Of a stretch of DNA of 64,000 nt, positions 15,696 through 24,707 are shown in pieces (position 1 is the first letter of the stretch; every line of letters starts with the position of its first letter). The notes under the pieces were generated by a model. It did no database searches. It saw nothing but the letters and a program-made list of their open reading frames with translations, and was not told the origin of the DNA. The position numbers and the translations under genes are program-made. The DNA comes from Pseudomonas helleri (GTDB lineage: Bacteria > Pseudomonadota > Gammaproteobacteria > Pseudomonadales > Pseudomonadaceae), in NCBI RefSeq assembly GCF_001043025.1, contig NZ_JYLD01000002.1:434001-498000 (forward strand), given 5' to 3'.

Positions 15696-16220
15696 ATGTC
15701 CCAGCAATCCCTCCGTACCGGAACCAAAACCCACCGCATCGCCGTCATCGACGGGCCGAACATGTCGAACCTCGGCGCCCGTAACAAGCGGGTCTACGGG
15801 AAAATCAATTCCCTCTCGGATCTGCAAGCCTACGTTGTTGATTCCGGCAAGAAGCTTGGTGTTGAGGTGGAAGTCTTTGCCTCCAACTACGAAGGCGCCA
15901 TCCTTGAGTTCATTCACGAGTCTGCCAACCGCGTAGATGGCTACATCATCAATCCAGCCGGCTTGACTGTTGTGGGCGAAGCCACCCGACATGCACTGGA
16001 AGAGACGCAAAAGCCCGTAGTCGAGGTGCATTTTGCTAATATCGTGTGCCCGCCTACTGCCGCCCGTGGTCTGCCAGGTGGCCCTTGGGAATCCAAATTC
16101 AGTCGGTCTGCCACTGGTGTAGCCATGGGATTGCGTCAATACAGCTACATTGCTGCATTGACCGGCCTGACCCTGGCGCTGGACGATGAGACTTTCCTCG
16201 GGGCGCCCGCAGTGGCTTAA
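15696..16220 (+). CDS. type II 3-dehydroquinate dehydratase-like protein (variant active site)
   Basis: The protein has 174 residues from ATG 15696, which has a strong Shine-Dalgarno (AAGGAG). It has the AroQ framework: GPNMSNLGARNKRVYG (20-35, with the loop Arg and Tyr34), SNYEGAILEFIHES (63-76), IINPAG (84-89) and EVHFANI (His112). True AroQ has GPNLNLLGTREPEVYG and NPGAYTH, so the substrate-contact NPGAYTH is changed to NPAGLTV, and the C-terminal part is also unusual. It is probably not the biosynthetic enzyme but a related lyase in the catabolic cluster. It is the first gene ahead of a GntR regulator, 24 bases apart. Confidence 0.75.
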   Translation: MSQQSLRTGTKTHRIAVIDGPNMSNLGARNKRVYGKINSLSDLQAYVVDSGKKLGVEVEVFASNYEGAILEFIHESANRVDGYIINPAGLTVVGEATRHALEETQKPVVEVHFANIVCPPTAARGLPGGPWESKFSRSATGVAMGLRQYSYIAALTGLTLALDDETFLGAPAVA

Positions 16221-16244
16221 ATTTCGGATACCCAGGATCTCAAC

Positions 16245-16931
16245 ATGACAAGCAACCCGCTACTCCAACTGGCTGCCCCTCTAAGGCAGCAAACCGCCGA
16301 CTTGCTTAGGGCGGCGATTGTGGCAATGGAGTTCAAGCCTGGGGAGCGTCTGATCGAGACCCGGTTGTGCGAAAGATTCGACGTCAGCCGGACAGTTGTC
16401 CGGGAAGTTCTTCGGCATCTTGAGGCCGAAGGTATCGTAGAGATGATTCCACGACGCGGCCCACGAGTGGCCATCCTCACCGAGAAGGACATTCGTGATC
16501 TCTACGAGCTTCGAGGCGTTCTTGAGGGATTGATTGGTCAGCTCTTCGCAGTTCGAGCAACACCTGCGCAATGTGACCAGTTACTGGAATTGACTGAGAA
16601 GATCAACAACTCCCTTGAGAACCTTGCTGTCGGCGAGCGTACTCAACTTAAAGATAGTTATTATCATGTTCTCCTCACCGGAGCAGATAATGAAGCCGTT
16701 AACCGCGCCCTGCGTGGTATCCATAGTCGGACTGAGTTGTTACGTGCTTACACCCTTAATCTGCCAGGTCGAGCTATTCAGAGCGTTTCTGAAATCAAGG
16801 TCATAACCGATGCAGCAGCGGTCAAGCGAGACCCTCTAGCGGCCCGAGAGGCATGTGAAAAGCATGTCCAAGCCGCTTATAACGCTGCGAAGGGTAGTTT
16901 TCACGTCATTAACCAGCTGCACGAGGAATAA
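16245..16931 (+). CDS. GntR-family (FCD/FadR-type) regulator
   Basis: The protein has 228 residues. It has an N-terminal winged helix (about 12-78: LRQQTADLLRAAIVAMEFKP, then LCERFDVSRTVVREVLRHLE) and a C-terminal FCD ligand domain (about 85-215: DIRDLYELRGVLEGLI). FCD regulators respond to small carboxylates, which fits control of this catabolic cluster. It sits inside the putative operon between the dehydroquinase-like and SCP2-like genes. Confidence 0.88.
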   Translation: MTSNPLLQLAAPLRQQTADLLRAAIVAMEFKPGERLIETRLCERFDVSRTVVREVLRHLEAEGIVEMIPRRGPRVAILTEKDIRDLYELRGVLEGLIGQLFAVRATPAQCDQLLELTEKINNSLENLAVGERTQLKDSYYHVLLTGADNEAVNRALRGIHSRTELLRAYTLNLPGRAIQSVSEIKVITDAAAVKRDPLAAREACEKHVQAAYNAAKGSFHVINQLHEE

Positions 16932-16957
16932 CGGTTACAAGCGCACAGGTGCATGTA

Positions 16958-17338
16958 ATGTCCGAGATACTTAACGTCGGCTGGGTTAATGAGTGGGTGG
17001 AGACTGTTGCCCAGGATAAAGAACTTTCACATATCGGCAAATTTTCGAATTTTGCAGTAGAGCTTGTTTGTGAAGGGAAAGAGCTCAAGCTTTTTTTTAA
17101 TAAGGGCAAGCTTGAACTCGCAGGTGAGCATCGCTCCCAGCATGACCTCATCGCATTTCACGGCGACCACCCTGCGTTCGTGAAATGGTTTGGGGTAAAT
17201 CCTGAGCCTCTGCTTAACGACTTCCTAGCTCTGGAAAAAAACCAACCAGGGTTTTCCATTCCCTCTGAGCGTATTTGTTTACTCCGCAATCTGCGGGTAC
17301 TGCAAAGGCTGTTCGCAATCGCACCTCGGAGGGGATGA
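16958..17338 (+). CDS. SCP2-like small protein
   Basis: About 126 residues from ATG 16958; ATG 16949 is also possible. The sequence (KFSNFAVELVCEGKELKLFF, then NKGKLELAGEHRSQHDLIAF) follows the strand pattern of SCP2 sterol-carrier-like domains, which bind hydrophobic or CoA-linked ligands. The likeness is moderate. Its stop codon overlaps ATGs at the start of the following hydrolase gene, so the two are coupled. Confidence 0.6.
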   Translation: MSEILNVGWVNEWVETVAQDKELSHIGKFSNFAVELVCEGKELKLFFNKGKLELAGEHRSQHDLIAFHGDHPAFVKWFGVNPEPLLNDFLALEKNQPGFSIPSERICLLRNLRVLQRLFAIAPRRG

Positions 17339-17340
17339 TC

Positions 17341-18180
17341 ATGGCTTTTCTTGAAAGTGTAATCGGGCGCTACATGCACCTGAACATTGCAGGCGTCGAT
17401 CAGCGGATCTTTTTTGAAGAAGCCGGGCAAGGGACGCCACTGCTCTGCCTCCACACGGCAGGCGCTGATTCGCGCCAATATCGGCAGCTACTGAATGATC
17501 CGGAAATCACCCAGTCGTTCCGCGTCATCGCCTTCGATTTGCCGTGGCACGGTCGCTCGCTTCCACCGGATAGGTGGTGGGAGCAAGAATACCTTCTCAC
17601 CGCTGATGTTTACGCTGAGACGGTTGAGCGTTTTTCCGAAGCACTGGGTCTTGATCGCCCCATCGTAATGGGATGCTCAATGGCTGGATCCCTGATACTG
17701 GAGCTCGTGCGCCGAGATCCGACCAAGTGGCGTTGCGCGATTGGTCTATCGGGCGCGTCCAATGTGAAGGGCCGTTTCCAGGACTGGTCGTTGGCACCAG
17801 ATATCAACGCTCAGCAGAGCGTAGCCTCATGGACATCAAGCTTGATGGCTCCGATGAGCCCTGAATCTTCGAAACGGGAAGTTTGGTGGATTTACAGCCA
17901 AGGTGGCCCGGGCATCTATCGTGGCGACACGTATTTCTACAGCGTTGACCTGGATCTGCGCGGGCGCGAAGGCGAAATTGATACCTCGCGGTGTCCTGTA
18001 TACCTGTTAACCGGCGAATACGATCATGCCTGCACAGTGACCGATACCCAAGCGACCATTGATGCCATACCGGGTGCTAGGGGCGGACGCATGACTGGCA
18101 TCGGCCACTTCCCCGTATCGGAAAACTATCCGCTCTTCAAAACGTATCTACAGCCAATATTGGCGGAGTTTGCGGGTTGA
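17341..18180 (+). CDS. alpha/beta hydrolase
   Basis: The protein has 279 residues. The nucleophile elbow is GCSMAG (Ser113), the oxyanion region is LHTAGADSRQY, the acid lies in GEYDHAC and the His in GIGHFPVSENY. The fold and length match enol-lactone/ester hydrolases such as PcaD. GGAGGGG is at the right distance from ATG 17341, while ATG 17335 overlaps the previous stop. Together with the carboxymuconolactone-decarboxylase-like gene downstream this recalls a PcaD/PcaC pair, but the true substrate is unknown. Confidence 0.85.
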   Translation: MAFLESVIGRYMHLNIAGVDQRIFFEEAGQGTPLLCLHTAGADSRQYRQLLNDPEITQSFRVIAFDLPWHGRSLPPDRWWEQEYLLTADVYAETVERFSEALGLDRPIVMGCSMAGSLILELVRRDPTKWRCAIGLSGASNVKGRFQDWSLAPDINAQQSVASWTSSLMAPMSPESSKREVWWIYSQGGPGIYRGDTYFYSVDLDLRGREGEIDTSRCPVYLLTGEYDHACTVTDTQATIDAIPGARGGRMTGIGHFPVSENYPLFKTYLQPILAEFAG

Positions 18181-18187
18181 TTTAATT

Positions 18188-18214
18188 GTCTGGCTCGGAT
18201 TAGAGCCAGACTTT
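18188..18214 (+). terminator. intrinsic terminator-like hairpin
   Basis: GTCTGGCTC (18188-18196) pairs with GAGCCAGAC (18203-18211), followed by TTT. It lies eight bases after the hydrolase gene and would separate it from the transporter gene. Confidence 0.65.
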
Positions 18215-18296
18215 AACGCTGACGGCTTTTAAATCCACGTTGCATTCGCAAAGAATGACGGCGCGCCTTCGTTCATAAATACAAAAGGTGTTGGTC

Positions 18297-19664
18297 ATGA
18301 TTGATGAAAATATTATAGCGGCTGCCCATTCTTCAGTTAAGCCTCAGCCTGCTAAAAGCGAACCAGCTCAGGAAGATATTGAGCAAGACAGGGTTTTCTC
18401 TAAAGTAAAACGCCATATCATTCCAATTGCGATTCTTGGATTGTTTGTAGCTTTTATTGACAGGACGAACCTTAGTGTTGCGGGTCACTCGATGAGTGAC
18501 AGTTTGGCTCTGAGTCCTACCGCTTTTGGACTGGCGGCAGGGTTGTTCTATTTGGGCTATATCCTGACCGAAGTGCCTAGCAATATCGCGTTGCGCCGCT
18601 ATGGCGCTCGGCGATGGATTGCACGCATCATGATCAGCTGGGGCGCCGTGACTGTCCTCACCATGTTCGTGAATACGGCTGAGTCTTTGTACCTGGCGCG
18701 GTTTCTCCTGGGTATTGCTGAAGCTGGCTTCTATCCAGGGATTCTGTTCTGGATGAGCTTCTGGTTGCCCTCACGTGCACTGACCCGTGCTTATTCATTG
18801 TTTCAATTAGGCATCCCAATTTCGCTCGCACTCGGTTCTCTGTTTACCGCGCAACTGCTGCGTCTCGACGGCCTCGCGGGCCTGCATGGCTGGCAGTGGG
18901 TTTTCCTCATCGAGGGCGGCGCTGCGGTGTTAATGGGTTTGTTCACGCTCAAATTCATGGCTGACAAACCTGAAGATGCGAAATGGTTGTCTGCAGAAGA
19001 GAAGCTCGTTATCGCCAGCGCTCTGGATAAAGAGGCTGTGGCAGAGCCTGAATCGGATCGTGGGCACACTCAAGCACTACGCGAAGTGTTCATGAGTGGT
19101 GCCGCATGGGCCTACTCCGCGTGCTTCCTCTTCATGATGATCGGGTTTTGGACTGTGACCTATTGGTTGCCTCAAATCTTACAAGAGCGCCTGCAAGTGG
19201 GCTCTGTCGAGGCAGGGGTCTTGTCAGCGGTTCCTTGGGTGATTTCGGGCCTGTCCCTGCTGATTGTCTCCAAGCGCGTTGAGAAAGGTGGCTCCCTCAC
19301 AGGTGCGCTGATCGGCGTACTGGTTTTCTGCGCAATCGGTTTTGCGATTTCGAGCTTGGCCACTTCGGGCTTGGCAGCATTTGCAGGGCTTTGCATGGCT
19401 GCGTGCATCCAAGCGGCAGTACCACTGCTCTTCAGCTTTCCAACCCGACATTTCAATGGCGCCCGCGCTGCAGTTGCCCTGGCGATGGTGAACTCCGTGG
19501 GCAGCCTTGGCGGTTTCATAGGCCCAGTTCTATTGGGTTGGATGAAAGGAGCCACCGGCAGCAACCAGGCAGGACTAATGGCTATGGCGGGAGCGTTTGT
19601 GATCGCTGCCCTCCTGGCGGCAATTCTCCCCTCTGTCCTTCGTTCTGCCAAAACCGCCGTTTAA
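18297..19664 (+). CDS. MFS transporter, anion:cation symporter (ACS) family
   Basis: The protein has 455 residues and twelve predicted membrane helices with the ACS-family opening (IIPIAILGLFVAFIDRTNLS), the EVPSNIALRRYGARRWI loop, and the helix-4/5 RFLLGIAEAGFYPGILFW signature. Members carry aromatic acids, tartrate, phthalate and other organic anions by proton symport. ATG 18297 follows AAAAGG; GTG 18288 is less likely. It is presumably the uptake system for the substrate of this sub-cluster. Confidence 0.88.
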   Translation: MIDENIIAAAHSSVKPQPAKSEPAQEDIEQDRVFSKVKRHIIPIAILGLFVAFIDRTNLSVAGHSMSDSLALSPTAFGLAAGLFYLGYILTEVPSNIALRRYGARRWIARIMISWGAVTVLTMFVNTAESLYLARFLLGIAEAGFYPGILFWMSFWLPSRALTRAYSLFQLGIPISLALGSLFTAQLLRLDGLAGLHGWQWVFLIEGGAAVLMGLFTLKFMADKPEDAKWLSAEEKLVIASALDKEAVAEPESDRGHTQALREVFMSGAAWAYSACFLFMMIGFWTVTYWLPQILQERLQVGSVEAGVLSAVPWVISGLSLLIVSKRVEKGGSLTGALIGVLVFCAIGFAISSLATSGLAAFAGLCMAACIQAAVPLLFSFPTRHFNGARAAVALAMVNSVGSLGGFIGPVLLGWMKGATGSNQAGLMAMAGAFVIAALLAAILPSVLRSAKTAV

Positions 19665-19714
19665 CAACCTTTACTTAAAACAATAGCTACATCTCACACT
19701 AAAGGAAATTCTCC

Positions 19715-20092
19715 ATGAACCAAGAACTATTCGATATTGGCCTGCAGACTCGTCGTGAAGTGCTCGGATCTGAATACGTAGATGCATCCCTCAATAGCGC
19801 CGACGATTTCAACCGTCGTATGCAGGAGCACGTTACTCAATACTGCTGGGGTGATGTGTGGAACCGACCAGGTCTCGACCGTCGCACACGCAGCTTCTTG
19901 AACTTGGCCATGCTGACCGCGCTGAATCGCCCGCATGAGATAAAGCTCCATGTTCGTGGTGCTATCAACAACGGCTTGAGCAAGGATGAAATCGCAGAGG
20001 TATTCCTTCAGTCAGCAATCTACTGTGGTGTACCAGCAGCTATCGATAGCTTTAAGATTGCCAAAGAAGTTTTTCAGGAAATGAACCTGTAA
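19715..20092 (+). CDS. carboxymuconolactone decarboxylase family protein
   Basis: The protein has 125 residues, like PcaC. It has the CMD/AhpD-fold core RRTRSFLNLAMLTALNRPHE, HVRGAINNGLSKDEIAEVFL and AIYCGVPAAIDSFKIAKEVF. PcaC decarboxylates 4-carboxymuconolactone in protocatechuate breakdown. The Arg, His and Glu residues of the active site region are present, and the CxxC of peroxidase-type members is absent. No other pca genes are nearby, so the substrate may differ. It is the last gene of the first catabolic sub-cluster. Confidence 0.85.
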   Translation: MNQELFDIGLQTRREVLGSEYVDASLNSADDFNRRMQEHVTQYCWGDVWNRPGLDRRTRSFLNLAMLTALNRPHEIKLHVRGAINNGLSKDEIAEVFLQSAIYCGVPAAIDSFKIAKEVFQEMNL

Positions 20093-20110
20093 GGCTAATT
20101 ACTTAGGCCT

Positions 20111-20133
20111 GCCTGCCAACATTGCTGGCAGGC
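20111..20133 (+). terminator. hairpin between convergent genes
   Basis: GCCTGCCA (20111-20118) pairs with TGGCAGGC (20126-20133), 18 bases after the CMD gene and before the end of the convergent LysR gene. There is no clear U-tract. Confidence 0.5.
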
Positions 20134-20160
20134 CCTTGCAGTTCAGCTGATTAGTTGAAA

Positions 20161-21081
20161 CTATTGTTGCTGGTTTTTTAGTGATGATTCCATCTGTGCC
20201 AGATAGTTATACAATTTACTGGCTTCGGGAGACAATTCGGTTTCGCTGGCCACTCCGACAAAAAGCGTGCGGTTGGCCCAGTCATCCGTGAGCGTTATCG
20301 CCTCTAGGCTAACACCCAGCAACTCCTCGCGAACTGAGGCGCGTGGTAATACACCTACTCCCAAGCCGGCTTCAATCATACGACAAATCCCATCGAAACT
20401 ACTGACCTGTATTCGGACTTTGAGCATTTTACCGTTAGCGGCTGCTGCGTCCGTAAGCCTTCTTAGCAATGAACTGCCTTGGTTTAATGCAATGAAATCG
20501 TTATCCAGTGCTTCACTGAGTGAGAGCTTTTTGCGCTCGGACAGTGAGTGTTTTGCGGGAACCAGCAAAACAAGCTGGTCGCGCCTGTAGACTCGCTTAA
20601 TGATCTGATCCGAAGCAACATTGTCAGCAAAAATGCCTATATCTGCACGTCCACTAAGTAGAGCTTCGACAATTTGATCGCTGAGAGCCTCCTCTGTACC
20701 AATGCGCACGAAAGGATTGTCAGCAAGATAAGTTGCAAGGTCGTGCGGCAAAAACTGAATAACCGCCGAAGTGTTTGCAGTTAGTTTGACATGACCTCGG
20801 ACACCTACCGAGTAATCGTTCGCATCGCATGCCATGCGATTCACGCACTCAAGGATATGTCTAGCGTGATCAGCAATGCCTTTACCTGCTGCTGTCAACT
20901 CTATGCCCCGTGGTAAGCGTAAAAATAAAGCGCAATCGGTGACTCTCTCAAGCTCAGACAGGCGCTTGCTGGCTGTGGATACAGTCATATTGGCTTTAAT
21001 TGCAGCCTGAGTCAGATTGAGTGTCTCGGCAGCAAGGACTAGGAGATTAAGGGAGGCAAGATCGACATGAAGGAGATTCAT
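20161..21081 (-). CDS. LysR-family regulator
   Basis: The protein has 306 residues from ATG 21081, with GAGG just upstream; the frame opens at 21138 but family length supports 21081. The N-terminal winged helix (about 7-65: SLNLLVLAAETLNLTQAAIK, then STASKRLSELERVTDCALFL) is followed by a type 2 periplasmic-binding-like effector domain. It is divergent from the exported VOC gene, and the 295-base gap between them is the likely shared control region for the second catabolic sub-cluster. Confidence 0.9.
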   Translation of the reverse strand: MNLLHVDLASLNLLVLAAETLNLTQAAIKANMTVSTASKRLSELERVTDCALFLRLPRGIELTAAGKGIADHARHILECVNRMACDANDYSVGVRGHVKLTANTSAVIQFLPHDLATYLADNPFVRIGTEEALSDQIVEALLSGRADIGIFADNVASDQIIKRVYRRDQLVLLVPAKHSLSERKKLSLSEALDNDFIALNQGSSLLRRLTDAAAANGKMLKVRIQVSSFDGICRMIEAGLGVGVLPRASVREELLGVSLEAITLTDDWANRTLFVGVASETELSPEASKLYNYLAQMESSLKNQQQ

Positions 21082-21376
21082 CGGGGCCTCTAGTTTTTCG
21101 TTTTTGGAAAGTATAGTTGAAAATTTTGAAATTTTCATCTTTCATGTTCAGCGGGATTATCAATTTCCTGGCTGAACAATGCGAGCGTCTTCATTTAGGG
21201 CTTCAGTTGAACGGCTAGGGATCAAATCAGATGCAGGTTAAGTTTGTAGTTCGTTCGCCGTGATTCCGAGGTGCTCGATCTTGATGGTTATACCCATCTA
21301 TCTTTCATTCTGGCCCGCTGGAAACGGTTACTTATCATCCTGCATTTCGGCTCTGAACCAAAATAGAAGACCAATA

Positions 21377-21895
21377 ATGAAAAAAACAAAAATGATTGCG
21401 CCGATTTTTAAGTTTCTCTCGTTCCCAACCACAGCAATCACTGTGGCTACTCTGTTACAGGTGTGTCCACCTTCAGCTTTCGCCGCTACGACTGTGGACG
21501 TTCCGACCCAAGCGATGATCGACCATGTCGATCATATCGTAATTACAGCCACTGATCCTAAAGCCTCTATTCATTTTTATACCAAAGTTATGGGTATGAA
21601 ATTGGAACGATTCGGCGAGGGGCGTATAGCCTTCAAGTTTGGCGAGCAAAAAATTAACATGCATATCCGGGGGCATGAGATTGAACCAAAGGCACATCTA
21701 CCTGTACCAGGATCACTCGATCTTTGCTTCATATCGAAGATTCCATTAGATAAGTTTATCGCTCACCTTAAAGAAGTGGACTGGCCAATTGTAGAAGGCC
21801 CAGTACCTCGTACCGGGGCTAATGGGCCGATACGCTCTGTTTATTTGAGAGATCCTGATTTGAACTTAGTTGAAGTCTCAGAGTACGTGAATTAG
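21377..21895 (+). CDS. exported VOC-superfamily protein (glyoxalase/dioxygenase fold)
   Basis: The protein has 172 residues. It has a basic start (MKKTKMIAPIFKF), a hydrophobic stretch and a cleavage site near PSAFA-AT, so it is a Sec signal peptide with the mature protein in the periplasm. The mature domain (about 47-172) is a VOC domain nearly the same as the cytoplasmic one at 24295 (shared EPKAHLPVPGS, FGEQKIN/FGDQKIN, WPIVEGPV, RDPDLNL). Candidate metal ligands are the His in VDHIVI and the Glu in NLVEVSE. An exported VOC protein beside a cytoplasmic twin is unusual. Confidence 0.8.
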   Translation: MKKTKMIAPIFKFLSFPTTAITVATLLQVCPPSAFAATTVDVPTQAMIDHVDHIVITATDPKASIHFYTKVMGMKLERFGEGRIAFKFGEQKINMHIRGHEIEPKAHLPVPGSLDLCFISKIPLDKFIAHLKEVDWPIVEGPVPRTGANGPIRSVYLRDPDLNLVEVSEYVN

Positions 21896-22127
21896 CCCCT
21901 AAATAATCCTGCTTTTCGTCGGACTTAAAACTGTAAGAACTGTAGGAAAGTGGTTTTTTGGTGGTCTGCGTTTGTAAAGCAGAAATGGTTTTTCAGACGC
22001 AGATTACCATAGCACTTGTGAGTCAGGCTTTCCGTTTTGGAAAGGGCTCTGGAGAATTTTGCAATTTTCACTAGCGCTGAGAAGGGCGATTATTCGGCCA
22101 CAACAATCAACAAGAGCGGATTACGCC

Positions 22128-23318
22128 ATGACCCTACCATTGCAAGGCATCAAAGTAATCGAAATGGGTCAGCTGATCGCTGGCCCTTTTGCCGCCAAAA
22201 TGCTTGGCGAGTTTGGTGCTGATGTCATCAAAATCGAACCTCCTGTTACAGGTGATCCACTTCGTAAGTGGCGCATGCTGCACGACGGCACCTCCGTATG
22301 GTGGGCTGCACAATCCCGCAACAAGCGTTCCGTGACGCTTGACCTACGCCAGGAGGAAGCTCAAGACGTAATCAAGCGCCTTGTTCAAGACGCTGACATT
22401 TTGATCGAGAACTTTCGTCCGGGAACACTTGAGAAGTGGGGGCTCGGCTGGGATGTACTGCGGGAAATCAATCCTGGTCTGGTGATGCTTCGTGTCTCTG
22501 GTTACGGTCAGACGGGGCCATATCGTGACCTTCCTGGCTTCGGTGTAATCGGTGAAGCGATGGGTGGTTTACGGCACCTCTCGGGAGAGCCAGGACGCAC
22601 ACCTGTACGCGTAGGGGTATCCATCGGCGATTCGCTGTCTGCCTTGCACGGCGTAATTGGTGTACTCCTCGCGCTTCGACACCGTGAACAGAACAACGGC
22701 GAGGGGCAGCAGGTCGACGTAGCTTTGTACGAGTCGGTCTTCAACATGATGGAGAGCCTGATCCCTGAGTATTCAGTGTTCGACACCGTGCGCCAACCAG
22801 CAGGAAGTAGCTTACCTGGTATTGCCCCAACTAACGCTTACCGCTGCAACGATGGAAAATATGCGCTAATCGCTGGGAACGGGGACAGCATCTACCGCCG
22901 CTTGATGGAGAAGATTGATCGTCTCGACCTTGCTAACGATCCAGAACTTGAACAAAACGATGGCCGGGTTCGTCACGTGGCGCGGATTGATGCAGCGATC
23001 TCTGCCTGGACAGCGGAACGTTCACTTGAGGAGGTTCTCTCTGCCCTCAATGACGCCCGTATTCCCGCCGGCAAGATTTATGACGCTGCAGATATCGCCG
23101 TTGACCCTCATTACAAAGCTCGCGACATGCTGTTGCCTAGCACACTGGAAGACGGCACCCCCGTCACGTTGCCCGGCATTGTGCCCAAGTTACTGTCTAC
23201 TCCTGGTCAAGCGCGCACCAAGGCGCCGCGCTTGGGCGAGCACACTGAAGAGGTGCTCGCCGCTTATGGTTTCGATGAGCAGACCCGTATCGATTGGCGC
23301 GCACGCGGCATCATTTGA
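22128..23318 (+). CDS. family III CoA-transferase (CaiB/BaiF)
   Basis: The protein has 396 residues from ATG 22128. The start (LPLQGIKVIEMGQLIAGPFA, then KMLGEFGADVIKIEPP) and the catalytic region (VGVSIGDSLSALHGVIGVLL, probable catalytic Asp in IGDS) are typical. Family III enzymes move CoA between carboxylic acids. It lies directly before the HMG-CoA-lyase-like gene (14 bases), so it probably makes the acyl-CoA which that enzyme cleaves. Confidence 0.9.
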   Translation: MTLPLQGIKVIEMGQLIAGPFAAKMLGEFGADVIKIEPPVTGDPLRKWRMLHDGTSVWWAAQSRNKRSVTLDLRQEEAQDVIKRLVQDADILIENFRPGTLEKWGLGWDVLREINPGLVMLRVSGYGQTGPYRDLPGFGVIGEAMGGLRHLSGEPGRTPVRVGVSIGDSLSALHGVIGVLLALRHREQNNGEGQQVDVALYESVFNMMESLIPEYSVFDTVRQPAGSSLPGIAPTNAYRCNDGKYALIAGNGDSIYRRLMEKIDRLDLANDPELEQNDGRVRHVARIDAAISAWTAERSLEEVLSALNDARIPAGKIYDAADIAVDPHYKARDMLLPSTLEDGTPVTLPGIVPKLLSTPGQARTKAPRLGEHTEEVLAAYGFDEQTRIDWRARGII

Positions 23319-23332
23319 GTAGGAATACACTG

Positions 23333-24298
23333 ATGAAACGTCTCTACATGCAAGAAGTCGCCACACGTGACGGCTTTCAGAACGAATCCACCTTCATCGA
23401 AACCGCCGACAAGATCGCTGTTATTGATGCTCTCAGCAAGTGCGGCTATTCCAAGATCGAAGTCACATCATTCACGTCCCCAAAGGCTATTCCGTCGCTG
23501 CGTGATGCAGAAGCTGTCATGCAGGGTATTACTCGTCAGCCTGGCGTCGAATACACCGTCCTTGTGCCGAATTTACGAGGCGCTGAGCGTGCCTTGAGTT
23601 GTGGTGTGGACGAAGCCAATTTAGTCATGTCTGTGAGCGAGCCGCACAACCGTTCGAACTTGCGGATGACGCGAGAGCAATCATTTGCCCAGCTCAGCGA
23701 AGTCATTTCCGTGATTGGCCAAGGGCCTGTGGCGATCAACGTTTCACTCTCGACTGTCTTCGGGTGCCCGATGCAGGGTGACGTTCATGCCGAGGAAGTG
23801 CTCAAGTGGGTTGATCGCTTCACAAAACTTGGCGTCCGTGGTGTCACGCTGTGCGACACAACCGGGATGGCCTTTCCACCGCAAGTGCGGTCGTTGTCAG
23901 CGCAGGTAATTGAGCGGTTTCCGGAACTCCAGGTCACCCTGCATTTCCACAATACTCGTGGGATGGCATTAGCAAATACGCTTGGCGCCCTGGAAGCGGG
24001 GATTGACAGGTTTGACTCCTCATTGGGCGGTCTCGGTGGCTGTCCGTATGCGCCGGGCGCGAGTGGTAACGTTTGCACCGAAGACCTTGTGCACATGCTC
24101 CAGCTGATGGAGTACGACACTGGCGTCGATTTGGACAAGATCCTCGCTATCTCAGCGCAGCTTCCAGGTTTGATCGGCCACTCCACGCCAAGTCAGATTC
24201 TGAAGGCTGGTAAGCGGCTGGATCTACACCCCATTCCAGAGCACGTTCACACCCTTGCCAAGCAAGTGGTGTCAGCAGTGACAGGGGTAACAGAATGA
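23333..24298 (+). CDS. HMG-CoA lyase-like aldolase
   Basis: The protein has 321 residues from ATG 23333. It has the HMGL TIM barrel with MQEVATRDGFQNE (catalytic Arg/Asp), SVSEPHNRSN, VTLCDTTGMAFP, LHFHNTRGMA (metal-binding His-x-His) and the GLGGCPYAPGASGNVCTED loop with the catalytic Cys. Family enzymes cleave 3-hydroxy-3-methylglutaryl-CoA or similar 3-hydroxyacyl-CoAs such as citramalyl-CoA, giving acetyl-CoA plus a keto acid. Its stop overlaps the start of the VOC gene (ATGA). Neighbours suggest a branched C5/C6 dicarboxyl-CoA substrate rather than leucine breakdown, since no leucine-pathway genes are present. Confidence 0.88.
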   Translation: MKRLYMQEVATRDGFQNESTFIETADKIAVIDALSKCGYSKIEVTSFTSPKAIPSLRDAEAVMQGITRQPGVEYTVLVPNLRGAERALSCGVDEANLVMSVSEPHNRSNLRMTREQSFAQLSEVISVIGQGPVAINVSLSTVFGCPMQGDVHAEEVLKWVDRFTKLGVRGVTLCDTTGMAFPPQVRSLSAQVIERFPELQVTLHFHNTRGMALANTLGALEAGIDRFDSSLGGLGGCPYAPGASGNVCTEDLVHMLQLMEYDTGVDLDKILAISAQLPGLIGHSTPSQILKAGKRLDLHPIPEHVHTLAKQVVSAVTGVTE

Positions 24299-24696
24299 TT
24301 GCCCACCTGGATCACCTAGTGCTCACCACCATTGACGCAGAGGCGTGTAAGGATTTCTACGTTCGCGTGATGGGGATGAGGCTTGAGACATTCGGTGCCG
24401 GGCGGATTGCATTCCGCTTCGGTGACCAGAAGATCAATGTGCACGTGCGCGGCCATGAGTTCGAGCCCAAGGCCCACTTGCCCGTCCCTGGTGGTTTGGA
24501 TCTGTGCTTTATCGCTAGCAAGAATCTGGAACAGGTTATTGGTCACATTGAGTCTGAAGGATGGCCGATTGTTGAAGGCCCCGTACAGCGTACCGGCGCC
24601 ACTGGCCCAATAAGGTCTATCTACCTACGCGATCCAGACCTGAATCTGATCGAGATTTCCGAGCAGTTGGGTTCAACCGCCGAGCATAGTCAATAA
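24295..24696 (+). CDS. cytoplasmic VOC-superfamily protein
   Basis: The protein has 133 residues, a single VOC module pair (IAHLDHLVLTTIDAEACKDF, MRLETFGAGRIAFRFGDQKI, LRDPDLNLIEISEQ). It lacks a signal peptide but is otherwise a close relative of the exported protein at 21377. It overlaps the lyase gene by four bases, so it is strongly coupled to the pathway. It may be an isomerase, epimerase or dioxygenase acting on a pathway intermediate; which one cannot be told from sequence. Confidence 0.85.
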   Translation: MIAHLDHLVLTTIDAEACKDFYVRVMGMRLETFGAGRIAFRFGDQKINVHVRGHEFEPKAHLPVPGGLDLCFIASKNLEQVIGHIESEGWPIVEGPVQRTGATGPIRSIYLRDPDLNLIEISEQLGSTAEHSQ

Positions 24697-24707
24697 GGAG
24701 GTAGAGG

